Below, piece after piece: positions 1 through 9,227 of a DNA stretch of 34,197 bases (positions within the stretch are counted from its first letter, which is position 1; each line of letters begins with the position of its first letter). Source of the stretch: an uncultured Bacilli bacterium (GTDB lineage Bacteria > Bacillota_I > Bacilli_A > ML615J-28 > CAG-698); contig CANQVC010000014.1 of NCBI GenBank assembly GCA_947627195.1, forward strand, positions 1-34,197, written 5' to 3'. Made by a program: the position numbers and the translations under genes. The notes under the pieces are model-generated. The model searched no databases and was not told where the DNA came from. It was given only the letters and a program-made list of their open reading frames with translations.

Positions 1-2
1 TA

Positions 3-1538
3 GAAATAAGTCCAATAACAATAGAAATAAAAGGTAAAGAAAATACAATCGAAGAAGTAGAAGCAAGTACAATCACAATTAATGAAATACGTGAATTCTT
101 AGATTATATTGATGCTATTATGGCATTAAAAGATCAAAATGTTTTCAACATTGAAATTAATCCAACTGTAGCTTTAGATACAACTTCATCATCATTTGTA
201 TTTAATGGTTCAATTTATCTTGAATTAATGAAAAATTCTGATAATGTCATCGAAGATATTAAATTAGAACTTAAATTAGTTATTAATAAACAAGGTAATA
301 CTCATAACTTTACTCTTACTTATTTAGATTCAATGATTTATATTGTCATTGATCAAATTGGATTCTCAACACCATTTGAAAAATTAGGTGATGTATTATA
401 TAATGTTAATGATTTACTTGCATCTCAAGGTATAAATATTCCTTACATTCAATCTATGATTAACTTGTTGAGAAGAAATGGTAATGCTACAGATATTGTT
501 AATACTGATATTGATTTATCATCTATTATTAGATTAATTCCTAAATATTTCTTAGGTATTAATTTAGATTCAGATGGATTAAAAGTTAATTTATCAGGTA
601 AAGAATTATTTGGAACTGATCAAAATGTAATAATTGGTATAAAACAAGAAAATGGTAATGTTCAATCTGTTTTCGTAAAGAATTTATATTTACAAAATGA
701 ATTCTTTGATATTGATCTTCAATTAGGTACAGATAAATCCTTTGTTATTGATGAACAAGCTGTAATTGATGGAAACAATACAGTTAATAAATCATATAAT
801 GATTTATCAATGCTTCCAGATTTTATTCATGATGCTAAAACATTAATGAGTTATGGAAAATGGACTGTTGAGGGAACATTGGATATGACTGCTTTAAACT
901 TTATTCCAATTAAAGATATACCAGTTAAAATGGCATTACAAGTAGTAGATGGCAAAGTTCAATTTGTTATGGTTATCAACATTCCATCTTCTGCAATGTT
1001 ATTTGAAAATAAGTGTGATACATATCTTTATTATCGTGATGGTTATGTATATAGTGCTAAAGATATCTATTCTAATGGTTTCTTAGGATTTGGTTCAAAA
1101 TATGATCATACTGAAACATCGAAAATGACTGAAGAAGAATTTAAAGCTGATATGATGAATAATATCTTCAATTTATTATGTCTTAAATCTTCAATTGTTG
1201 ATTTAATAATGGAAAATATGAATAATACTGATGGATCAAGATCTCTATATGAAGCTATGAAAGATGGATATGTTAAATTTGAACGAGAAATATACAAACT
1301 AAAAGTTAATTTAGCATATGTATTAGCTAATAACAAACTTGGTAATGTAACTATTGACATTACAAGAGATAATACTTGTGGATTATCAAAAATCAGCTTA
1401 GATGCAACACTTGTATCTATAGTCAATGTTAAATTAAATGCTACAAATATGCAAACAAATGGAATGTATGGCTATGCTGATTTAGATGGTTTGTGGAATG
1501 GTATTCAAGGCGATAAAGATTATGTGAATTATGCCTAA
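3..1538 (+). CDS. C-terminal part of a large repeat-containing, probably surface-exposed protein (5' partial)
   Basis: The reading frame is open from base 3 without a stop, so the ATG at 120 is internal and 511 codons of a longer protein are visible. I do not recognise the family. The sequence is rich in Asn, Asp, Ile and Leu with alternating beta-strand patterns and almost no Cys. Two stretches look like copies of one module by eye: a part with FVFNGSIYLEL then FTLTYLDSMIYIVID, and a later part with WTVEGTLDM then VMVINIPSSAM and TYLYYRDGYVYSAKD. Each is followed by a helical segment and another beta-rich stretch. No membrane segment or sortase motif is seen at the C-terminus, which ends GDKDYVNYA, so any anchor or signal peptide must lie upstream of the window. 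An extracellular repeat protein is an inference from composition only. A strong terminator follows. Confidence 0.7.
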   Translation, partial: EISPITIEIKGKENTIEEVEASTITINEIREFLDYIDAIMALKDQNVFNIEINPTVALDTTSSSFVFNGSIYLELMKNSDNVIEDIKLELKLVINKQGNTHNFTLTYLDSMIYIVIDQIGFSTPFEKLGDVLYNVNDLLASQGINIPYIQSMINLLRRNGNATDIVNTDIDLSSIIRLIPKYFLGINLDSDGLKVNLSGKELFGTDQNVIIGIKQENGNVQSVFVKNLYLQNEFFDIDLQLGTDKSFVIDEQAVIDGNNTVNKSYNDLSMLPDFIHDAKTLMSYGKWTVEGTLDMTALNFIPIKDIPVKMALQVVDGKVQFVMVINIPSSAMLFENKCDTYLYYRDGYVYSAKDIYSNGFLGFGSKYDHTETSKMTEEEFKADMMNNIFNLLCLKSSIVDLIMENMNNTDGSRSLYEAMKDGYVKFEREIYKLKVNLAYVLANNKLGNVTIDITRDNTCGLSKISLDATLVSIVNVKLNATNMQTNGMYGYADLDGLWNGIQGDKDYVNYA

Positions 1539-1543
1539 TATTA

Positions 1544-1586
1544 GGTGATATTTAGTATCAATTGTGATATTAAATATCACCTTTTT
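1544..1586 (+). terminator. Intrinsic terminator after the left-edge gene
   Basis: A 10-bp perfect stem, GGTGATATTT (1544-1553) with AAATATCACC (1572-1581), is followed at once by TTTTT. It lies six bases after the stop codon of the partial gene. Confidence 0.85.
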
Positions 1587-1618
1587 ACATAAAAATATAT
1601 TATAAAAATGTTTTCTAT

Positions 1619-1647
1619 TTGTCTTTTATAAGAAAATAATGTATAAT
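1619..1647 (+). promoter_or_regulatory. SigA-type promoter for the riboswitch-folT unit
   Basis: TTGTCT (1619-1624), a 17-base spacer and a perfect TATAAT (1642-1647). The predicted start of transcription, about 1654, coincides with the first base of the riboswitch P1 stem, which supports both calls. Confidence 0.75.
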
Positions 1648-1653
1648 AATATT

Positions 1654-1746
1654 AACAGAGTAGTAAGAAAGCGTTAAGTGCCATGTCTAAGGATGAGTAG
1701 GAATGGACGAACACGTTAGTGGCGGTTTTCTTGCGCTTCCGCTGTT
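1654..1746 (+). ncRNA. Tetrahydrofolate (THF) riboswitch
   Basis: The leader matches the THF aptamer as I remember it: AGAGTAG near the 5' end, GCGTTAAGTG (1671-1680), GGATG (1691-1695), GCGGT, and a closing TTGCGCTTCCGCT. P1 forms from AACAG (1654-1658) and CTGTT (1742-1746); the adjacent AAGAAA pairs with TTTCTT for P2. The gene downstream is a folate-type ECF S component, the classic target of this riboswitch. Downstream, CCGCT (1739-1743) can instead pair with AGCGG (1753-1757), and GGGTCTCT just after can pair, with wobbles, with the Shine-Dalgarno AGGAGG (1771-1776). This would allow ligand-dependent sequestration of the ribosome-binding site; that mechanism is inferred. Confidence 0.85.
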
Positions 1747-1786
1747 TTTAAGAGCGGGTCTCTAATTATCAGGAGGTCTTTTTTTT

Positions 1787-2332
1787 ATGAAAAAACGTCG
1801 TTTAATTGAATTTGTCCTAGCAGCTATTATGGCAGCTTTAGCTGGTGTTTTGGATGCTTTTGCTAGTATTAGAATTGGAACTTACATTAAATTTACATTA
1901 TATGGTTTACCATTATTATTTACGGGTATTATGTATGGACCATTTGTTGGCGGATTGACAGGATTAGTTGCAGGGGTAATTACGCAATTATTTAGTCCTT
2001 ATGGTTTGACCCCAACTACACCATTATGGTTAATTGCTCCTATTATTTGGGGTTTAGTAAGTGGTTTAATATCATTATTATTTAAAAGAAATTATTCATT
2101 AATTAAAATAATGATTATGGTAATTCCTACAGCGTTACTTGCCACAATAATGAATAGTTTAGTTATATTTTTAGATGGTGTTATTATGGATTATCCAACA
2201 GGACAAACAATTATAACAATTTTAATTCGTGTTGCAACATCAATTGTTTTATCAATTATTTATATTGGTATTTTATATATTGCCTGTAACAGATTAAAAA
2301 ATTTACTTCATATAAAACAAAATGATGATTAA
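1787..2332 (+). CDS. folT: ECF transporter S component, folate-specific (FolT type)
   Basis: The 181-residue protein is very hydrophobic with about five to six membrane spans, the size and architecture of energy-coupling factor S components. The N-terminus has a short basic segment (KKRR) then a first helix with AALAGVLDAFASIRIGTYIKF, and the GLPLLFTGIMYGPFVGGLTG region is typical of the folate/pantothenate-like S family. The protein would bind a folate in the membrane and rely on a shared EcfA1-EcfA2-EcfT module encoded elsewhere, since none is here. Folate specificity rests mainly on the THF riboswitch in front of it. The start is fixed by AGGAGG at 1771-1776; a run of eight T follows it directly before ATG, an unusual spacer. 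The gene appears monocistronic. Confidence 0.85.
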   Translation: MKKRRLIEFVLAAIMAALAGVLDAFASIRIGTYIKFTLYGLPLLFTGIMYGPFVGGLTGLVAGVITQLFSPYGLTPTTPLWLIAPIIWGLVSGLISLLFKRNYSLIKIMIMVIPTALLATIMNSLVIFLDGVIMDYPTGQTIITILIRVATSIVLSIIYIGILYIACNRLKNLLHIKQNDD

Positions 2333-2379
2333 TTTTATATAAAATAATCATAACTTAAAATATTTGTTTATCGTATTTA

Positions 2380-2408
2380 TTGAAATATTTCTTAAAAAGG
2401 AGTATAAT
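2380..2408 (+). promoter_or_regulatory. SigA-type promoter for gpmI-eno-dapF
   Basis: TTGAAA (2380-2385), a 17-base spacer and TATAAT (2403-2408), 51 bases before the gpmI start codon. Confidence 0.8.
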
Positions 2409-2459
2409 AGATATATATAAGAAAATAGAAGATAATAATTGATTGTGGAGGAAAATAAA

Positions 2460-3995
2460 ATGGCAAAAAAGAAATTAGTTATGCTAGCAATTCTAGATGG
2501 ATATGGAATTACAGATAGAGTTGATGGTAATGCTATAAAAGCAGCAAATACTCCAACAATGGATGAATTGATGGAAAATTATCCTCATACTTTACTTGGA
2601 GCTAGTGGTGAAGATGTAGGACTACCAGATGGTCAAATGGGTAATAGTGAAGTTGGTCATATGAACATTGGTGCAGGAAGAGTTGTATATCAATCATTAA
2701 CTAGAGTAAATATTGCTGTTAGAAATGATGAATTAGATAAAAGACCAGCTATTAATGAAGCAATTGAAAATGCCATTAAAAAAGATGCAAAAGTTCATAT
2801 TATGGGCTTATGTAGTGATGGTGGAGTTCATTCTCATATTAATCACATTTTATATTTACTAGAAAAATGTGTTAAAAGAGGAGTAAAAGAAGTAGTAGTT
2901 CATTGTTTCTTAGATGGACGTGATGTACCACCTAAATCAGCAGTTCTTTATTTAAAACAAGTTCAAGATAAAATAAATCAAATTGGTCATTCAAAAATAG
3001 GGGTTGTAAGTGGTAGATATTATGCAATGGATCGTGATAAAAATTATGATCGTATTCAATTAGCTTATAATGCTCTTGTATATAATGATGCGCCATTAAA
3101 AGATTTATATGAAGGTATTAATGAATCATATGCTAATGGTGTAACTGATGAATTTGTTTGCCCATATATTGCTAATTATGATAGTGCAATTGAAGATGGT
3201 GATAGTGTTATCTTTGCAAATTTCCGTCCAGATAGAGCAATAGAAATTTCAACAGCTCTAACAAATCCTTCTTTAACAACAATTCAAGATGCCAAAAACT
3301 TTAAAGATTTAACTTTTGTTAGTATGATGTTATATAGTACGAATGTGAAAGGTAAATTAGCATTTGATGTTCAAGAACTTAATAACATCTATGGTGAAGT
3401 AATTGCTAATCATGGTTTAACACAATTAAGGATTGCGGAAACAGAAAAATATGCTCATGTTACATATTTCTTTGATGGTGGAGTTGAAAGACAATATCCA
3501 GGAGCAGATCGTATATTAGTTAATTCACCAAAAGTTGCCACATATGATTTAAAACCTGAAATGAGTGCATATGAAGTATGTGATAAAGTATTAGAAGCTA
3601 TTAAAAGTGAGAAATATGATACAATTATTTTAAACTTTGCTAATTGCGATATGGTTGGACATACAACTGTTTTTGATGCAACTGTTAAAGCTGTAGAGAC
3701 AGTTGATGAATGTTTAGGTAAAATTGTGAAAGCAGTGAATGCTGTTCATGGTACATTAGTTGTAACAGCAGATCATGGAAATGCCGATAAAATGTTAGAT
3801 GAAGAAGGTAAACCTTTCTCAGCTCATTCCACAAACCCAGTTCCATTCATTATTGTAAAGAAAGGATTAAATTTACGTGATGGCGGAAATCTTGGCGATA
3901 TTACACCAACAATGTTAGAGTTATTAGGCATAAAACAACCAGTAGAAATGACTGGTAAAAGTTTGATTGTGAAAGAAAACAACGAACAAAATTAA
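2460..3995 (+). CDS. gpmI: 2,3-bisphosphoglycerate-independent phosphoglycerate mutase
   Basis: Converts 3-phosphoglycerate to 2-phosphoglycerate in glycolysis through a phosphoserine intermediate, with two Mn2+ ions. The protein is 511 residues, the usual length. The alkaline-phosphatase-like metal site begins with ILDGYG (Asp13), and MGNSEVGH carries the catalytic serine (Ser63). Later come the substrate-loop elements CSDGGVHSH, FLDGRD and FRPDRA, and the C-terminal metal ligands NCDMVGHT and TADHGNAD. An in-frame TTG at 2439 precedes the gene, but GGAGG at 2447-2451 sits eight bases before the ATG at 2460, so that ATG is the start. It shares a promoter with eno 20 bases downstream, so two consecutive glycolytic steps are co-expressed. 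Confidence 0.97.
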   Translation: MAKKKLVMLAILDGYGITDRVDGNAIKAANTPTMDELMENYPHTLLGASGEDVGLPDGQMGNSEVGHMNIGAGRVVYQSLTRVNIAVRNDELDKRPAINEAIENAIKKDAKVHIMGLCSDGGVHSHINHILYLLEKCVKRGVKEVVVHCFLDGRDVPPKSAVLYLKQVQDKINQIGHSKIGVVSGRYYAMDRDKNYDRIQLAYNALVYNDAPLKDLYEGINESYANGVTDEFVCPYIANYDSAIEDGDSVIFANFRPDRAIEISTALTNPSLTTIQDAKNFKDLTFVSMMLYSTNVKGKLAFDVQELNNIYGEVIANHGLTQLRIAETEKYAHVTYFFDGGVERQYPGADRILVNSPKVATYDLKPEMSAYEVCDKVLEAIKSEKYDTIILNFANCDMVGHTTVFDATVKAVETVDECLGKIVKAVNAVHGTLVVTADHGNADKMLDEEGKPFSAHSTNPVPFIIVKKGLNLRDGGNLGDITPTMLELLGIKQPVEMTGKSLIVKENNEQN

Positions 3996-4000
3996 AATAA

Positions 4001-5320
<1,320 letters not shown>

Positions 5321-5337
5321 TTATAAAGGATAATATC

Positions 5338-6132
5338 ATGAATCTTGAAATCTATCATGGATGTCACAATTCATTTGTCATTACTGATGATCAAGAAAAC
5401 ATGCCATATGAAAATAATGCTAAAACGTTATGTAATAAATATCAAACCGATGGATTTATTGCTGTAAGAAAATTATTACCAAATAAATCAAAGGCAACAT
5501 TTGAAATGCTTTATTACAATAAAGATGGTTCACGTGCGCCAATGTGTGGTAATGGTATCCGTTGCATGATGCATTATTGTTATCTTCATAATTACATAAA
5601 GCAAGAACAAGTGTTAATATTAACACCTGGTGGTATTATGGAAACAAAAATTGTTTCCATAAATCCTTTCTTAGTTAGTGTTAATTTAAAGAAACCATCT
5701 TTTGATCCCAAAATATTATCAATTGATTATAATAAAAAACATATTAATCAACCTTTGAAGGTTAAAGATAAAATTATTTATGTAACATCAATTTTCTTAG
5801 GAACTCATCATTGTGTAGTATTTGTTGATGACATTCATGATGGTGATAATATCGGACAATATATTTGTCATCATCCTTTCTATAAAGCTGATGTAAATGT
5901 TAATTTTGCGAAAATCATTGATGAAAATAATATTGAAGTAAAAACTTATGAAAGAGGAGTAGGTTGGACACTTGCTTGTGGAACTGGTGGCTGTAGTGTA
6001 TTTGCTGTTGCAAATCTTCTTGGTAAATGTAAAGATCATGTTACTATTCATTTCATTGATGGAACAATTCAAGTGTCAAAAGATAAAGATGGAAATATTA
6101 TTATGGTAGGTCCATCAGAAAAAATAAAATAA
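5338..6132 (+). CDS. dapF: Diaminopimelate epimerase-family protein, with altered substrate-proximal residues
   Basis: A 264-residue two-lobed epimerase of the DapF fold. Both catalytic cysteines of the cofactor-independent mechanism are present: Cys70 in MCGNGIRC and Cys214 in ACGTGG. NKDGS, ERG and VNV, which hold substrate-contact residues in characterised DapF, are kept. Several usual signature positions are changed: HGLGNDF reads HGCHNSF, GNPH reads GTHH (the Asn equivalent to H. influenzae Asn157 becomes Thr156), and ERGxGET reads ERGVGWT (Glu becomes Trp210). DapF turns LL-diaminopimelate into the meso form for peptidoglycan and lysine. The changes leave open a divergent DapF or a racemase for another amino acid. 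It lies 17 bases after eno with a weak AAAGGA site, and no other lysine-pathway gene is nearby. Confidence 0.75.
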   Translation: MNLEIYHGCHNSFVITDDQENMPYENNAKTLCNKYQTDGFIAVRKLLPNKSKATFEMLYYNKDGSRAPMCGNGIRCMMHYCYLHNYIKQEQVLILTPGGIMETKIVSINPFLVSVNLKKPSFDPKILSIDYNKKHINQPLKVKDKIIYVTSIFLGTHHCVVFVDDIHDGDNIGQYICHHPFYKADVNVNFAKIIDENNIEVKTYERGVGWTLACGTGGCSVFAVANLLGKCKDHVTIHFIDGTIQVSKDKDGNIIMVGPSEKIK

Positions 6133-6140
6133 ACAATATA

Positions 6141-6172
6141 AAAGACATTTTCTCTTAAGAAAGTGTCTTTTT
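6141..6172 (+). terminator. Intrinsic terminator of gpmI-eno-dapF
   Basis: A 13-bp stem (6141-6153 with 6158-6170, one G-U pair) closes a four-base loop and runs into TTTTT. It starts nine bases after the dapF stop codon. Confidence 0.9.
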
Positions 6173-6221
6173 ATAATATCAAATATTATTTTTTATGGAT
6201 ATTTTTTGCCTTTAATTTATA

Positions 6222-6250
6222 TGGAAATTTTCTTGAATCTATGATATAAT
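6222..6250 (+). promoter_or_regulatory. Probable promoter of the 6299-12534 operon
   Basis: A perfect TATAAT at 6245-6250 with TGGAAA at 6222-6227 seventeen bases upstream. The -35 element is weak. It sits between the dapF terminator and the next gene. Confidence 0.55.
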
Positions 6251-6298
6251 TATATTGTATTATTTTTTAAATATAGTATCAAAAAAGTGGAGATAAAC

Positions 6299-7144
6299 AT
6301 GTTTTGGTCAAAAAAGAAAAAAACAAAAGAAGAAATTATTAATATCGAAGAAGAAACTGTTGAAGAAATAATAGAAGAAAAAAAAGAAGAAGTTAAATCT
6401 ATTGAAGAAATAAAACAAGATATTAATGATCAATTTCAATATATTAAAAAAAATTGGGATGAATTTTATCATAATTTTTTAATATGTCGATTTTTAATTA
6501 AAATTAATCTTCGTCCATCCCAAAGCAGTGAACAAATTACATTATTAGAAAATAGAATCAATGATTTAAAAGTTATGATTTCTTCATTAAAAGAAAAATT
6601 AAATGAAATAAGTGATAATAAAATAATTGATTTAGGAAAAGAAACATTAGATGTTTATTCATATATGCGTGGAATGGAAAATCAATTAAAAGAATCTTAT
6701 GCTAATTTTTCGGAAATGAAAATATCATCTGCACATATATTTATGAACAAAAATACTGAAGAATTAGAAAAACTATATCAAAACATTGAAATTGAAGGAA
6801 AAGATTATTCCAATTTTTCGCAAGCAGCTGATGCAATATATTATTATAGTGGTGACTTTTTAACATCATTAATTAATCAATTAGTTTCTCTAATCTCATC
6901 AACAAAACAAGAAAAATATATTAATTCTTACCCATTTTCTTTTTTCTTACCAAGCGAAGTTGTTGTAACATTATCAATAAAAGAATGGATAGATTTATAT
7001 AATCATATTAAATTTTCTTTAAAGAATTTCCCTGGCAAAAAAGATAAAAAATATCAAGAATTTATGAAACAATTAGATCGTTTTGAAGCAATATATACAA
7101 TATTAATGATTCGTGCGGAAAACCAAACGACAAAATATGCATAG
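6299..7144 (+). CDS. Unrecognised cytoplasmic protein with basic N-terminus and coiled-coil segments
   Basis: I do not recognise this 281-residue protein. It begins MFWSKKKKTKEE, followed by a long run of Glu, Ile and Lys to about residue 45, then helical segments with heptad-like spacing (near ITLLENRINDLKVMISSLKEKL, residues about 80-102). The middle and C-terminal part is predicted helical with aromatic clusters. No membrane span, no Cys cluster and no nucleotide-binding motif is seen. GTG at 6287 is in frame, but GTGGAG there is the ribosome-binding site for the ATG at 6299. It is the first gene of an operon leading into the PHP enzyme and rsmB-rlmN-rsgA, spaced only 12 bases from the PHP gene. 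A scaffolding or RNA-related role would be guesswork. Confidence 0.75.
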   Translation: MFWSKKKKTKEEIINIEEETVEEIIEEKKEEVKSIEEIKQDINDQFQYIKKNWDEFYHNFLICRFLIKINLRPSQSSEQITLLENRINDLKVMISSLKEKLNEISDNKIIDLGKETLDVYSYMRGMENQLKESYANFSEMKISSAHIFMNKNTEELEKLYQNIEIEGKDYSNFSQAADAIYYYSGDFLTSLINQLVSLISSTKQEKYINSYPFSFFLPSEVVVTLSIKEWIDLYNHIKFSLKNFPGKKDKKYQEFMKQLDRFEAIYTILMIRAENQTTKYA

Positions 7145-7156
7145 AAGAGGTAATAT

Positions 7157-7966
7157 ATGAAAGCAGATTTACATTCACATACAATATATTCTGACGGCTC
7201 ATTAACAGTTGATGAACTAATGACAAGAGCAATTGAACATGGCTTAGATGTTTTTGCCATTACTGATCATGATTGCCTAGATGGTGCATTAGAAGCTTAT
7301 AATAAACATACATCATTACATATGGTTTATGGCGTTGAAGTATCAACAAAAGCAAATAATGAAAGTGTTCATATCTTAGGTTATTTCAAAAAGCCATTAG
7401 AAGATGGAAATTTAATTATGACATTAGAACAACATCGTAAAAATCGTAAAATTAGAGCTAATCGTATATTAGATTTATTAGAAGAAAAATTTCTTATTAA
7501 ATTAGATAGATCTTTTATTGATTTAAAACAAGGAGTTACAAGAGGAACTATTGGTGATGAAATTATTAGACAGGGATATCCATACACTAAACAAGAAATT
7601 TTTGAAAAAATGATTGGTAAAGATTGTCCTTGTTATATCCCATCAACACAACTTTCTACTCATAAAGGGATATCTTTAATTCATGAATCAAATGGTATTG
7701 CTATTTTAGCTCATCCTTGTTTATTGAAAAATAATAATGTTGAAGATATCATTAGAATGGGTGTTGATGGTTTAGAAGCAGTTTATCCAAGAAAAAATAA
7801 TTCTGAAGACGTATATAGAGGATTAGCTAAAAAATATAATTTACTTGTCACAGCCGGTTCTGATTTCCATCATTTAAATGATTATGGACATGGTGATGTT
7901 GGGGAATGTTTTATAGAAGGAAAAGATGTTGAAAGATTCTTACAGGTATTAGAAAATGAACATTAG
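7157..7966 (+). CDS. PHP-domain phosphoesterase (RNase AM / nucleoside bisphosphate phosphatase type)
   Basis: A 269-residue single-domain PHP protein. The metal-binding signatures are in order: DLHSHTIYSDGS near the N-terminus, ITDHD, the Glu in YGVEVS, HILGYF, ILAHPCL and GSDFHH near residue 235. This arrangement is that of the YciV/TrpH group, whose characterised members dephosphorylate 3',5'-nucleoside bisphosphates or trim RNA 5' ends; a trinuclear metal centre is expected. The length fits stand-alone members. A GAAGAGG site precedes the ATG. It overlaps the start of rsmB by 11 bases, so translation is probably coupled. The exact substrate cannot be read from sequence. Confidence 0.85.
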   Translation: MKADLHSHTIYSDGSLTVDELMTRAIEHGLDVFAITDHDCLDGALEAYNKHTSLHMVYGVEVSTKANNESVHILGYFKKPLEDGNLIMTLEQHRKNRKIRANRILDLLEEKFLIKLDRSFIDLKQGVTRGTIGDEIIRQGYPYTKQEIFEKMIGKDCPCYIPSTQLSTHKGISLIHESNGIAILAHPCLLKNNNVEDIIRMGVDGLEAVYPRKNNSEDVYRGLAKKYNLLVTAGSDFHHLNDYGHGDVGECFIEGKDVERFLQVLENEH

Positions 7967-9227
7967 AAAATTAGCATTAAATGCCATTGAAAAAATATTA
8001 TATCAAAAAGGTTATTGTAATATTGTTATTAATGAATATATTGAAAAATTTGAATTCACATTAGAAGAAAAGAATTTATTTACTAAATTAGTTTTAGGAA
8101 CTGTGGAAAATAAAATTACCTTAGCTTATTATTTAGAACCTTACTTAAGAAAAAAACAAAAATCATGGGTTAATAGTTTATTATTAATGAGTATATATCA
8201 ATTAGTATATTTAGATATTCCTGAATATGCTGTTGTCAACGAATCTGTTTCGATTGCTAATATGACTGATAGAATGGTAGGCTCATTTGTTAATGGAGTT
8301 TTAAGAAATTTCTTAAGAGATGATATTCGTACTTTTGATGGATTAGAAGATATAAAATATTTAAGTGTTAAATATAGTTATCCAAGTTGGTTAGTATCTT
8401 ATTTATTAAAAGATTATGATTTTGATACAGTTACAAAAATACTAGAAGAAGCTCAAAAAGTTCATCCTACATATATTAGAATTAATACCATCCTTATTTC
8501 TAAACAAGAAGTAATGAATAAATTACAAGAAGATGGAATTGAATTTACGGAAAGTGATTTAGTTAAAAATGGTTTAATTGTTTCTAAATCATTAATAGAT
8601 CATCCTTTATTTTTAGAAGGAAAAATAATTATTCAAGATTTATCAAGTCAATTAGTTAGTGAAATAGTTAATCCATTATCTAATCAAACTATTTTAGATG
8701 TTTGTAGTGCTCCAGGTGGTAAAACATCACATTTAGCAGCAATCATGAATAATACAGGTCGTATTTTTGCATGTGATGTTCATCAACATAAAATAAAATT
8801 AATGCAAAAGAACTTTAAGAAATGGAAAGTTAAAAACGTTGAAACTGAATTAATTGATGCAAGAAAATTAAGTAAAGTCATAAAAGAAGAATCGTTTGAT
8901 GCTGTATTAGCTGATTTACCATGTAGTGGTTTAGGCGTTATGGGCCATAAAGTGGATTTAAAATATAACATTACCTATGATTCAATTCAAGAAATTATTG
9001 ATTTACAAAAAGAAATATTAGATAATATTTACATGCTTGTGAAAAAAGGTGGAACACTTACATATTCCACATGTACAATCAATAAACTAGAAAATGAACA
9101 ACAAATTAAATCATTTTTAGAACGCCATCCTGAATTTACAATAATTGAAGAAAGAACAATTTTACCATATGAATATCATACAGATGGATTTTATATATGT
9201 AAAATGAAGAGGAAAGAAAATGCTTAA
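7956..9227 (+). CDS. rsmB: 16S rRNA m5C967 methyltransferase RsmB
   Basis: Methylates C5 of cytosine 967 (E. coli numbering) in 16S rRNA using S-adenosylmethionine. The 423-residue protein has the N-terminal NusB-like RNA-binding domain (about 1-140, with LLMSIYQLVYLDIPEYAVVNESV) and a C-terminal methyltransferase domain. The SAM motif DVCSAPGGKTSHLA starts at Asp248; motif IV ADLPCSGLG holds Cys323 and motif VI YSTCT holds the nucleophile Cys373. The gene overlaps the PHP gene upstream and rlmN downstream (8 bases), indicating coupled translation. In Bacillus the same rsmB-rlmN pair follows fmt; here fmt lies 17 kb away, so the ancestral cluster is rearranged. Confidence 0.95.
   Translation: MNIRKLALNAIEKILYQKGYCNIVINEYIEKFEFTLEEKNLFTKLVLGTVENKITLAYYLEPYLRKKQKSWVNSLLLMSIYQLVYLDIPEYAVVNESVSIANMTDRMVGSFVNGVLRNFLRDDIRTFDGLEDIKYLSVKYSYPSWLVSYLLKDYDFDTVTKILEEAQKVHPTYIRINTILISKQEVMNKLQEDGIEFTESDLVKNGLIVSKSLIDHPLFLEGKIIIQDLSSQLVSEIVNPLSNQTILDVCSAPGGKTSHLAAIMNNTGRIFACDVHQHKIKLMQKNFKKWKVKNVETELIDARKLSKVIKEESFDAVLADLPCSGLGVMGHKVDLKYNITYDSIQEIIDLQKEILDNIYMLVKKGGTLTYSTCTINKLENEQQIKSFLERHPEFTIIEERTILPYEYHTDGFYICKMKRKENA

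Noticed and set aside
2325-2351. Inverted repeat after folT (ATGATTA with TAATCAT) as terminator
   Set aside because: The stem is pure AT-rich palindrome with no T-run after it, so I do not call a terminator.
2439-2459. Upstream TTG start for gpmI
   Set aside because: The ribosome-binding site GGAGG lies inside this extension and is correctly spaced for ATG 2460; family N-termini also begin there.
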